Part shown: piece by piece, positions 1 through 5,139 of the stretch
How the letters are laid out: each line of letters begins with the position of its first letter
Position numbering within the stretch: the stretch's first letter is position 1
Assembly: GCA_021816165.1 (NCBI GenBank)
Contig: JAKAYZ010000226.1
Coordinates: 1-5,300 of the forward strand
DNA: 5,300 nt
Direction of reading: 5' to 3'
DNA from: Planctomycetota bacterium
GTDB taxonomy: Bacteria > Planctomycetota > Phycisphaerae > WQYP01
The notes under the pieces: generated by a model
Databases searched by the model: none
Seen by the model: only the letters and a program-made list of their open reading frames with translations
Told to the model about the DNA's origin: nothing
Translations under genes and position numbers: made by a program

Positions 1-135
1 GCCGATTCCCTGCTTGATGCGATCTGTTCTGGTTCCAGCGACCGCCGACCCGGATTCGATAATATTTTACCCCAATTGCGGTACGCGATGCTCGCTACGC
101 GCGACGGGGAAAGCGAGGATAGCTATGCCGTATGA
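1..135 (+). CDS. cas10: Probable C-terminal end of Cas10 (Csm1), 5'-truncated by window edge
   Basis: Frame 1 is open from base 1 to a TGA at 133-135 and reads 44 residues, including FDNILPQLRYAMLATRDGES, then ends DSYAV. The HD domain, the GGDD palm and the zinc site of Cas10 would all lie outside the window, so no diagnostic motif is visible. The call rests on position: cas10 directly precedes csm2 in type III-A operons, and the frame ends 11 bases inside the csm2 start, as expected for coupled genes. The LRYAMLATR stretch resembles the helical Y-x-L-A-R segment near Csm1 C-termini. Cas10 is the large subunit that makes cyclic oligoadenylate when target RNA is bound. It could instead be the end of another gene, such as a displaced csm5. 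The high-GC3 frame following at 132-284 leaves room for a frameshifted longer tail, which I consider less likely. Confidence 0.5.
   Translation, partial: ADSLLDAICSGSSDRRPGFDNILPQLRYAMLATRDGESEDSYAV
113..119 (+). promoter_or_regulatory. Ribosome binding site of csm2
   Basis: GCGAGGA lies five bases upstream of the ATG at 125. It supports that start over the in-frame TTG at 14 and ATG at 17, which lie further into the upstream gene and would add about 37 residues unlike Csm2. Confidence 0.5.
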
Positions 136-634
136 TCGAGGACCAAATGCAGGTGGCCGCCCGCATGGCGGCCATGGACAAGCGCGCGGGAATTACGGAA
201 GAGACCGCCCGGAACCGCCCGGAATGGCCGAAATTTGGCCGCACTATCTTAAAGACGGGTATTTCGCGCCAAGCGATTCCCTGAACCCCGATTATGTCAG
301 CCGCGAGAAGATCGCTCTCATCGTCAATGGGCTGCAACAACAATTGACCACCGGCCAACTGCGACGTTTTTTCGGCCACTGCCGCCATATCGAGACCCGG
401 CTCAAGGCGATGAATGAATCGTGGGCGAATGTACGTCCAGATTTCTTGAAAATTGATGTCGCCGCAGAGGACGCGCGCGGAAAACAGCCGCCGAAGATTC
501 CAAACATATTTTATGAGTTTTTGAAGCTTAACGTGGCGGCGGTGAGGAACGAAAAAGATTTCTTACGCGGCTTTATTCCGCATTTCGAGGCCCTCGTCGG
601 GTTTAGCGCAGGAAAACTGAAAGAAAGGAACTGA
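125..634 (+). CDS. csm2: Csm2, type III-A small subunit (Cas11-like)
   Basis: Predicted 169-residue protein. Csm2 copies form the inner helical filament of the Csm effector complex, lying along the crRNA-target duplex beside the Csm3 backbone. Residues 1-33 are a low-complexity Gly/Arg/Pro/His-rich tail (MPYDRGPNAGGRPHGGHGQA and onward). The recognisable core starts around residue 38 with the W-P-H-Y-L-K-D-G-Y-F motif, then SREKIALIVNGL (59-70), LTTGQLRRFFGHCR (74-87) and a C-terminal helical part (NIFYEFLKLNVAAVRNEKDF, 127-146). This order and the T-x-x-Q-L-R-x-F-F signature are typical of the family, which is usually about 120-170 residues. The start at 125 is chosen for its ribosome binding site and the 11-base overlap with the upstream frame. 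The stop is three bases before csm3. The identity is firm in the core; the exact N-terminus is less certain. Confidence 0.88.
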   Translation: MPYDRGPNAGGRPHGGHGQARGNYGRDRPEPPGMAEIWPHYLKDGYFAPSDSLNPDYVSREKIALIVNGLQQQLTTGQLRRFFGHCRHIETRLKAMNESWANVRPDFLKIDVAAEDARGKQPPKIPNIFYEFLKLNVAAVRNEKDFLRGFIPHFEALVGFSAGKLKERN

Positions 635-637
635 ACT

Positions 638-1327
638 ATGATTCTTAAAGACCTTTGTATTATTTCCGGGGAACTTGAACTGCTCAGCGGGACGCGGGTC
701 GGTGGAAGCGACGACATGCTTCAGATCGGGGGTACCGATCTTACGGTGATCCGGGACCCAGCTACGGGGCGGCCCTATATTCCAGGTTCGTCGTTGAAGG
801 GACGAATGAGATCGTGCCTCGAGCAGACACTTGGCAAAGCAAGCAACAGCGGCTCCGAGCCATGTAACTGCGGCGGTTTGGAGTGTCCGGTATGCCGACT
901 TTTCGGCCCGCATAGGAATACAAAACACGCGTTGGGGCCTACGCGTGTCGTCGTGCACGACGCCATGTTGCCTGAAGGCGCCTCGTTTGCTTTTGAGAAC
1001 AAGACCGAAAGCACTAACAACCGCAACACGGGTACAGCGCTGCATCCTCGTACCGTTGAACGCGTCGCCACCGGAGCTAAGTTTAATTTCAGATTGGGCG
1101 TCAAATGTTTCGATTCTGATGACAACTTTGTATACAAGGACAAAGACGGTCGCGAAATAACAGGCAAAAATGCGCTCGTGGAGGTAGTGTACCATGCCAT
1201 GGATTTGCTGGAAACGTCCGGCATCGGCGCAGGAACCGGAAAAGGATACGGACAGGTGCGAATTATCGGCGACGCGATGACGTGGGGTGGATTGTCACGG
1301 CATCGCACTACTTTTCAGGGACAATGA
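638..1327 (+). CDS. csm3: Csm3, Cas7-family backbone and target-RNA endonuclease
   Basis: Predicted 229 residues, normal length for Csm3. This RAMP (Cas7) subunit polymerises along the crRNA and cuts bound target RNA at 6-nt intervals. The N-terminal RRM region carries the family signature I-G-G-T-D-L-T-V-I-R-D-P (30-41) followed by YIPGSSLKGRMR (47-58). Asp34 aligns with the catalytic Asp (D32/D33) of characterised Csm3 proteins, so target RNA cleavage should be intact. C76, C78, C83 and C86 form a C-x-C-x4-C-x2-C cluster just before R-L-F-G, a probable zinc site. A second conserved block, ALHPRTVERVATGAKF (134-149), and the C-terminal glycine-rich loop GIGAGTGKGYGQVRI (195-209) complete the fold. 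AAGGAA at 625-630 precedes the ATG by seven bases. csm4 follows after one base, so the two are almost certainly translationally coupled. Confidence 0.96.
   Translation: MILKDLCIISGELELLSGTRVGGSDDMLQIGGTDLTVIRDPATGRPYIPGSSLKGRMRSCLEQTLGKASNSGSEPCNCGGLECPVCRLFGPHRNTKHALGPTRVVVHDAMLPEGASFAFENKTESTNNRNTGTALHPRTVERVATGAKFNFRLGVKCFDSDDNFVYKDKDGREITGKNALVEVVYHAMDLLETSGIGAGTGKGYGQVRIIGDAMTWGGLSRHRTTFQGQ
1317..1321 (+). promoter_or_regulatory. Ribosome binding site selecting the csm4 GTG start
   Basis: AGGGA lies inside the 3' end of csm3, seven bases upstream of GTG 1329. The in-frame ATG at 1287 lies deep within csm3 and would add 14 residues ahead of the characteristic Csm4 beginning, so GTG is preferred. 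Confidence 0.6.
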
Positions 1328-1328
1328 C

Positions 1329-2348
1329 GTGAAAACACTGGCGCTAAAGATTCTTCCAAAGTCTCCGTGGCGGTCCCCGTGGCAATCAGACACGGTTTCC
1401 GGAAGTATTTGCTGGGCGTACTCTTACCTCTGCGGGCCGGAGTCACTTGTCACGGACATCATACGGCCCTTCCAAGCAGGAAATCCTCCATTTGTGCTCT
1501 CAGACGCTTTTCCCGGTGATTTTCTCCCGATTCCGGTTTGGGTGCGCCTCGATCCCACGATAACCGGCGACCATAAAATTCTTAAGCGGTCCCGGTGGAT
1601 GCGGCGTGAAAGCTTCCTCCGCTGCTGTGCAGGGGAATCGCCCCGGCCGGAAGATTTGTTCTCCGATCCCTCTCAAGCCACCACAAGGCTGCATAATTCG
1701 CTGGGCAGGGATCAGGGAGGCGCTCTGGACGAGGGCGGACTCTTCGAGTCACATGAGACGTGGCCCAAGGAGGGCGCAGGCTGTCTTTATATCTACGCAC
1801 GTGTGCACGACGATTTCGCGGACGTGTTTGTGGAGACCTTCCAGATATTGGGAACACTCGGGTTCGGAGCTGACGCAGGCACCGGCCGTGGACAGTTCGA
1901 GGTTGTGGCAGAGCCTGCCAATGGCGTGCTGCCCCACGCGCCCTCTGATTGTAATGGATTCATCTGCCTCTCCACCTTTCAGCCGTCCGAGAGAGACCCG
2001 ACTGCCGGGCTTTGGGAAACGACCGTCAAACAGGGACGGCTGGGGCCGGGACTGGGCTTGGACAATCAGGAGACACTCAAGTTCCCAGCGCTGTTCCTGA
2101 AGCCCGGCGCGTGCTTTTTATCGAAACAAGCGCCGGAGTTCGTCGGCCGGGCCATCCCCGCAGAGCAAATCTTGCCGGAGGCGGTCGTCACAAAGCTCCG
2201 CTCCGGCGGCCTTGACCCTATTCACCCGGCCTTCGGATTGGTTGTTGCCGCCCGAATCCCACCCGAAATATTTTCTTTTCCGGAGGCAGCAACGGGTGGC
2301 GAAGACATAACAGCCGGAGAGGACATATTGACATGCCAACACTTATGA
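1329..2348 (+). CDS. csm4: Csm4, Cas5-family crRNA 5'-handle binding subunit
   Basis: Predicted 339 residues from a GTG start. Csm4 caps the foot of the Csm complex: it grips the repeat-derived 5' handle of the crRNA and contacts Cas10. The N-terminal strand is followed by WQSDTVSGSICWAYSYLCG (18-36), the S-D-T-x-x-G-x-x-C-W-A signature of Csm4. Next come P-P-F-V-L-S-D-A-F-P (53-62) and the short L-P-I-P segment. A glycine-rich RAMP loop LGFGADAGTGRGQFEV lies at 177-192. The second half (about 205-310) contains GFICLSTFQPS and the aromatic/proline-rich strands of the second RRM-like domain. The last ~20 residues are acidic and low in pattern. No catalytic residue is expected in this family. 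The gene starts one base after the csm3 stop and its last 16 bases overlap the next gene. Csm5 normally follows here but does not. Confidence 0.93.
   Translation: MKTLALKILPKSPWRSPWQSDTVSGSICWAYSYLCGPESLVTDIIRPFQAGNPPFVLSDAFPGDFLPIPVWVRLDPTITGDHKILKRSRWMRRESFLRCCAGESPRPEDLFSDPSQATTRLHNSLGRDQGGALDEGGLFESHETWPKEGAGCLYIYARVHDDFADVFVETFQILGTLGFGADAGTGRGQFEVVAEPANGVLPHAPSDCNGFICLSTFQPSERDPTAGLWETTVKQGRLGPGLGLDNQETLKFPALFLKPGACFLSKQAPEFVGRAIPAEQILPEAVVTKLRSGGLDPIHPAFGLVVAARIPPEIFSFPEAATGGEDITAGEDILTCQHL
2316..2323 (+). promoter_or_regulatory. Ribosome binding site of the CARF-RelE gene
   Basis: GGAGAGGA lies nine bases upstream of ATG 2333 but 21 bases before the alternative in-frame ATG at 2345, which forms an ATGA overlap with the csm4 stop. 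This favours 2333 and places the site inside the csm4 coding region. Confidence 0.6.
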
Positions 2349-3454
2349 TTTCCACCTGCGGCACCAGCTTGCTGACGAATTATGCCAGGGGCGATGGTGT
2401 GCTGGCGGAAACCGTCAGGCAGTCGGCGAATACCACCAGTGCGGACGCAACGCCTCAAATTGAGCGAGCGATCACGGAAGCACTGCAACAATGCCGCGTT
2501 AAACTTTCGACAAGCGCAGTGAAAGATGTTCGTAGCGCCAGTGCGGAGTTGAACGGCTTATTGGGGTTCTATAACGATCAGTTGGCCGGGGCGAATAAGG
2601 ATCAGCATATCCTGCTGCACACAGATACGCTCCAGGGTGAGCGCGTCGCGAAAGCCCTGCAGGGCTATCTTCATGGCAAAAAATTGACCGCTTCTACAAA
2701 ATTATTTTCGGATCTGCGTACCGATACGCTGGAGAACTTCCAGCACGGCCTGACGGGCGTTATCAAATGGTGCCACGAGACGCTGCCGGGCTATCGCGAA
2801 AAAGGATATAAGGTCGTTTTTAATCTTACCGGCGGATTCAAAAGCATTCAGGGTTGGATGCAGACGCTGGGAATGTTCTACGCCGACGAAATTATCTACA
2901 TCTTTGAATCGGGGAAGGAACTGCTGCGCATTCCGCGCATTCCCGTGGCGCTCGACAAAGCCGTAGTCGAGGAAATTCAAAACAATCTGCCTTTCTTCCG
3001 CCGGTTGGCGATAAAACTTCCATGCAAGACCGCCGATATTCCCGGGGACATCTCAGGGGCCTTCCTGTACAAGCCCGGCGACAAGATTGAGCTTTCAGCC
3101 TGGGGGAGGCTGATGTGGGGCCCAGCTAGGGCAACCCTATACCGGGAAAAAGTCCATACTTCGCCGGACATCCGGATCGTTTACAGCCGGCGATTTCGCG
3201 ATGCATGCAGCACGCTCACCGCCGAGGATCAACGCTGGAACGTCAACGAGCGAATAGATGACCTGGCACTTTACCTCGCCAGCGGGCGCACGAACAATCC
3301 CAAAAGGCTCGACTACAAGAAGCTTCAGGGGCGCGGACGGGGAAACAGCACGCACGAGATCGACGCGTGGCCGCAAAGCCCCGCGTGGCGCATATTTCTG
3401 CACGAGGATGGTGACAAGGTGGTTCTCGATGACCTCGCGGAAGGAATGCATTAG
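2333..3454 (+). CDS. CARF-RelE ancillary effector (Cami1-like), cyclic-oligoadenylate-activated mRNA interferase
   Basis: Predicted 373 residues. The N-terminal CARF domain (about 1-205, of the APE2256/TIGR02619 kind) opens with TLMISTCGTSLLTN (3-16), a strand and nucleotide-binding loop. Its second ligand motif is V-F-N-L-T-G-G-F-K-S-I-Q (162-173), followed by a long helix and strand ending IIYIFESG. Residues 206-278 form a connector with the L-S-A-W-G-R-L-M-W motif common downstream of such CARF domains. Residues 279-373 look like a RelE/ParE toxin fold: strand IRIVYSRRFRDA, two helices including WNVNERIDDLALYL, a basic LDYKKLQGRGRG segment, then strands THEIDAW, WRIFLHEDG and KVVLDDLA. Candidate active-site residues are K329, K330, R334, R336 and R353. 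Characterised CARF-RelE proteins (Cami1) cut ribosome-bound mRNA when a cyclic oligoadenylate binds CARF; activity here is inferred. No antitoxin gene is adjacent, consistent with ligand control. CARF is firm; RelE is strong but judged by eye. Confidence 0.84.
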   Translation: MPTLMISTCGTSLLTNYARGDGVLAETVRQSANTTSADATPQIERAITEALQQCRVKLSTSAVKDVRSASAELNGLLGFYNDQLAGANKDQHILLHTDTLQGERVAKALQGYLHGKKLTASTKLFSDLRTDTLENFQHGLTGVIKWCHETLPGYREKGYKVVFNLTGGFKSIQGWMQTLGMFYADEIIYIFESGKELLRIPRIPVALDKAVVEEIQNNLPFFRRLAIKLPCKTADIPGDISGAFLYKPGDKIELSAWGRLMWGPARATLYREKVHTSPDIRIVYSRRFRDACSTLTAEDQRWNVNERIDDLALYLASGRTNNPKRLDYKKLQGRGRGNSTHEIDAWPQSPAWRIFLHEDGDKVVLDDLAEGMH

Positions 3455-3493
3455 GGAAGGCCGCGCGACGGCCGGACGCTTCCCCGGCCTTTC
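3454..3493 (+). terminator. GC-rich hairpin in the gap between the two effector genes (possible attenuator)
   Basis: The 66-base gap between the genes holds two competing foldings. In one, GGCCG (3459-3463) pairs with CGGCC (3469-3473) around a five-base loop, inside GGGAA (3454-3458) pairing TTCCC (3480-3484). In the other, AAGGCCG (3457-3463) pairs with CGGCCTT (3485-3491). Only a weak T run follows (CTTTCT, then TTTTT at 3504-3508), so it is not a convincing rho-independent terminator. It may reduce read-through or stabilise the upstream mRNA. Confidence 0.3.
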
Positions 3494-3509
3494 TACGCGA
3501 GCCTTTTTC

Positions 3510-3514
3510 GGAGG
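3510..3514 (+). promoter_or_regulatory. Ribosome binding site of the CARF-HEPN gene
   Basis: A full GGAGG directly abuts ATG 3515, which leaves no spacing for that codon, but sits six bases before ATG 3521. It therefore selects the second, in-frame ATG as the start. Confidence 0.7.
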
Positions 3515-3520
3515 ATGAAA

Positions 3521-4909
3521 ATGGATGCCGAAAATGACCCCGCGGGCACCAGAGTTGCCAAACAAACCCTGCTGATCTGCTCGCTTGGCGGTAGCCCCGA
3601 GCCGGTGATTGACGCAATCAAGGCCATCAAGCCTCAGGTTGTGGTGTTCGTATGTTCCGGGCAGTCACGGCCCGATCTTTCAGAAAGCAAGCCGAGATTT
3701 GCCGCACGGCCCCGCCAGGCGTCGCATGAAGCTTTGCAGCTGACCTGGGTGGAAGCGGAAATTGGATCCGCCAATGCGCACAACGTGGCGGTCGAACATC
3801 CCGAACGCATTGAAAAGTGCATCCAATCCATTCGCCAGAACATTGACGGGCGCGTCGCCGAGTGGTTAATCCGGGGCGACAACCATCAGATTATCGTGGA
3901 CATCACCGGCGGCACGAAAGCGATGTCCGCGGCGCTGGCCCTGTGTGCGCGGCCGTGGAACTGCCGATTTTATTATACGGGCGGCACACAGCGCGATAAG
4001 GGCGGCTTGGGCGTGGTGCAGGATGGCAGCGAAGTGGCGTTTGAAACCGGCAATCCATGGGACGCTCTGGGGTACCAGGCCATGGAAGAATTTCGCCTGT
4101 TTTTTAATCGGGGCCAGTTTGAAGCGGCCCGGCTTATCGCGGAAGAAGCGAAGAAGCGCGTTGATGAGCAATCCCTGAAAAGGCAGCACCAAGCGCTCGA
4201 AACATGTGCCCAGGCCTACGCGAAATGGGAAGCTTTTGACCATAAAGCCGCCCTGACCAGCCTGAAGGATGTTACGGGCAAGTGCGCCAACGACATGGCC
4301 GCATGTGGGACGGGATTTTGGGATCAAAATATCAAGCTGGTGATAGCGCAAAATATCGGGCAATTAGAGAAACTTGCCGAGGCTGCCGGCACGCCCAGCA
4401 TTGCGTTTGTCCTCGATCTGCTGGCCAATGCGAAGCGGCGCGGAGTTGAGGGGCGGTTTGATGATGCCGTAGCACGGCTATACCGCTGCACTGAAGCAAT
4501 CGCCCAGTATCAACTGAAGTCAGCACACCAAATTGATTCAGGAGCGGCGACATTGGCCCAATTGCCCGAAGCGCTGCGGAATCAATGGCAGGGCCGCGCT
4601 GATGCAGAAGGAAAGTTAAAACTGGCATTGCAGGATGATTACGCGCTCTTGCAGGCGCTTTATGATCCGCTGGGCCAACTGTTTACAGAACTGAAAATGG
4701 ATGGTATGGAATCCCCACTGGCGGCCCGTAACAGCTCAATTTTAGCACATGGATTTGCACCCGTTTCAGGGAGTGGGTTCAGAGGGCTGTTGGGAAAAGT
4801 GGAGCAGCTGGCGGCCAGGATGGGCGCGAGCGTCCCCGCGCCGGAGTTTCCCAAAATGGGGAAAGCGAAAGTGAGCCGGCCGGTTGGCACCGCCGGCATT
4901 GGCCGTTAA
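3521..4909 (+). CDS. CARF-HEPN ribonuclease, Csm6-like (TIGR02710-type)
   Basis: Predicted 462 residues from ATG 3521. It is a ligand-activated RNase that degrades single-stranded RNA when its CARF domain binds cyclic oligoadenylate made by Cas10. The N-terminal CARF domain (about 12-180) shows LLICSLGGSPEPVI (17-30), VDITGGTKAMSAALAL (126-141) and YYTGGTQRD (151-159). A long helical middle (about 185-300) follows. The HEPN part contains NAKRRGVEGRFDDAVARLYR (303-322), a pattern I associate with TIGR02710 proteins, and ends with R403-N-S-S-I-L-A-H410-G, the R-x4-6-H catalytic motif with six residues between R and H. Both catalytic residues are present, so the RNase should be active. The tail after ~440 is basic and low-complexity. 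It is the last gene before the array and has its own strong ribosome binding site after a hairpin-bearing gap, unlike the tightly packed genes upstream. Which ligand (cA4 or cA6) it senses cannot be read from the sequence. Confidence 0.9.
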   Translation: MDAENDPAGTRVAKQTLLICSLGGSPEPVIDAIKAIKPQVVVFVCSGQSRPDLSESKPRFAARPRQASHEALQLTWVEAEIGSANAHNVAVEHPERIEKCIQSIRQNIDGRVAEWLIRGDNHQIIVDITGGTKAMSAALALCARPWNCRFYYTGGTQRDKGGLGVVQDGSEVAFETGNPWDALGYQAMEEFRLFFNRGQFEAARLIAEEAKKRVDEQSLKRQHQALETCAQAYAKWEAFDHKAALTSLKDVTGKCANDMAACGTGFWDQNIKLVIAQNIGQLEKLAEAAGTPSIAFVLDLLANAKRRGVEGRFDDAVARLYRCTEAIAQYQLKSAHQIDSGAATLAQLPEALRNQWQGRADAEGKLKLALQDDYALLQALYDPLGQLFTELKMDGMESPLAARNSSILAHGFAPVSGSGFRGLLGKVEQLAARMGASVPAPEFPKMGKAKVSRPVGTAGIGR

Positions 4910-4912
4910 AAT
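4884..4912 (+). promoter_or_regulatory. Candidate sigma-70 promoter reading into the leader and array
   Basis: TTGGCA (4884-4889) and TAAAAT (4907-4912) each match the sigma-70 consensus at five of six bases and are separated by exactly 17 bases. The -10 element lies over the TAA stop of the CARF-HEPN gene, so transcription would begin near 4919 and run through the leader into the repeats. The -35 element falls in the loop and stem of a hairpin at 4875-4897, so the match could be fortuitous. Confidence 0.42.
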
Positions 4913-5120
4913 GTATTCGGTGATGGTCTTTGACAAGTGAATCGCGAGTGCGACGGCGGTGCAGGGGGATGCCGGGAGCACTCGCGGAAGTATAAGCCAT
5001 GGAAAGGAAAAGATTTATGAACAGCCCGAACGGGCATAACAACCGCGCGAGCCAATGTTTAGGCGTCACGCTCGCAAACGTCGCCCTAAAGCCTTGTAAA
5101 GCCAACGGTTGCATCGCCCG
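4910..5120 (+). other. CRISPR leader-like intergenic region
   Basis: These 211 bases between the CARF-HEPN stop and the first repeat contain no recognisable gene, tRNA or insertion sequence. They are not unusually AT-rich, unlike many leaders. They hold a 9-bp inverted repeat (4943-4951 with 4978-4986), a small hairpin GCCCG-AA-CGGGC (5024-5035), a short ORF with a good ribosome binding site (from 5017), and two TAAAGCC copies ten bases apart close to the first repeat. The call as leader depends on the array being transcribed rightward, which is likely but not proven. Confidence 0.55.
4943..4986 (+). other. Perfect 9-bp inverted repeat (stem-loop) in the leader region
   Basis: CGCGAGTGC at 4943-4951 is exactly complementary to GCACTCGCG at 4978-4986, with 26 bases between them. 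A second stem, CGGC (4954-4957) with GCCG (4971-4974), lies inside. No T run follows, so a rho-independent terminator is unlikely. It could be an RNA structure in the array precursor transcript or a protein-binding site. Confidence 0.55.
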
Positions 5121-5139
5121 GTCTTTCCGCGGCTCATGA
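5017..5139 (+). CDS. Short unrecognised ORF in the leader, ending inside the first repeat
   Basis: A 40-codon frame starts at ATG 5017 and is preceded by GGAAAGGA (5001-5008) at good spacing. It begins MNSPNGHNNRASQC and stops at TGA 5137-5139, in the loop of the first repeat's hairpin. I recognise no family, and the protein is too short for domain evidence. Because its last codons are repeat sequence, it may simply be a chance frame in leader DNA or the remnant of an older gene. Confidence 0.18.
   Translation: MNSPNGHNNRASQCLGVTLANVALKPCKANGCIARSFRGS

Noticed and set aside
132..284. A frame-3 ORF starting MIEDQMQVAARMAAMDKRAG with strikingly high GC at third codon positions, overlapping csm2; it could be a frameshifted extension of cas10 or an alternative Csm2 N-terminus.
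   Set aside because: Its high GC3 is what the Gly/Arg-rich csm2 frame would produce in that register. It has no clear ribosome binding site of its own, and the csm2 frame is unquestionably real from about base 224. A single-base error near 130 joining it to the upstream frame cannot be fully excluded.
563..1195. A 210-codon open frame on the minus strand opposite csm3.
   Set aside because: The + strand encodes a full, motif-rich Csm3 here. The minus frame shows no recognisable family and is a shadow of GC-rich coding.
1606..2100. A 164-codon + strand frame inside csm4.
   Set aside because: It is in a different register from the Csm4 frame, which keeps its glycine loop and domain order across the region. 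The alternative product is Ser/Arg/Pro-rich and patternless.
2345..2348. ATGA overlap suggesting the CARF-RelE gene starts at 2345.
   Set aside because: The GGAGAGGA site is correctly spaced only for ATG 2333, though 2345 would remove just four residues and cannot be excluded.
3866..4363. A 165-codon minus-strand frame opposite the CARF-HEPN gene.
   Set aside because: It lies fully opposite conserved CARF and helical-domain coding sequence and matches no family I recognise.
4924..4931. TGGTCTTT, matching the start of the CRISPR repeat, as a possible degenerate upstream repeat.
   Set aside because: The match stops after eight bases with no palindrome or ATTGAAG end following, so it is most likely chance.
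4930..4935. A perfect TTGACA -35 hexamer in the leader.
   Set aside because: No acceptable -10 element lies 16-18 bases downstream. The GC-rich stem-loop occupies that position, so it is not a promoter on its own.
4991..4996. TATAAG, a -10-like hexamer in the leader.
   Set aside because: The bases 17 upstream do not resemble a -35 element, so it is weaker than the candidate at 4884-4912.
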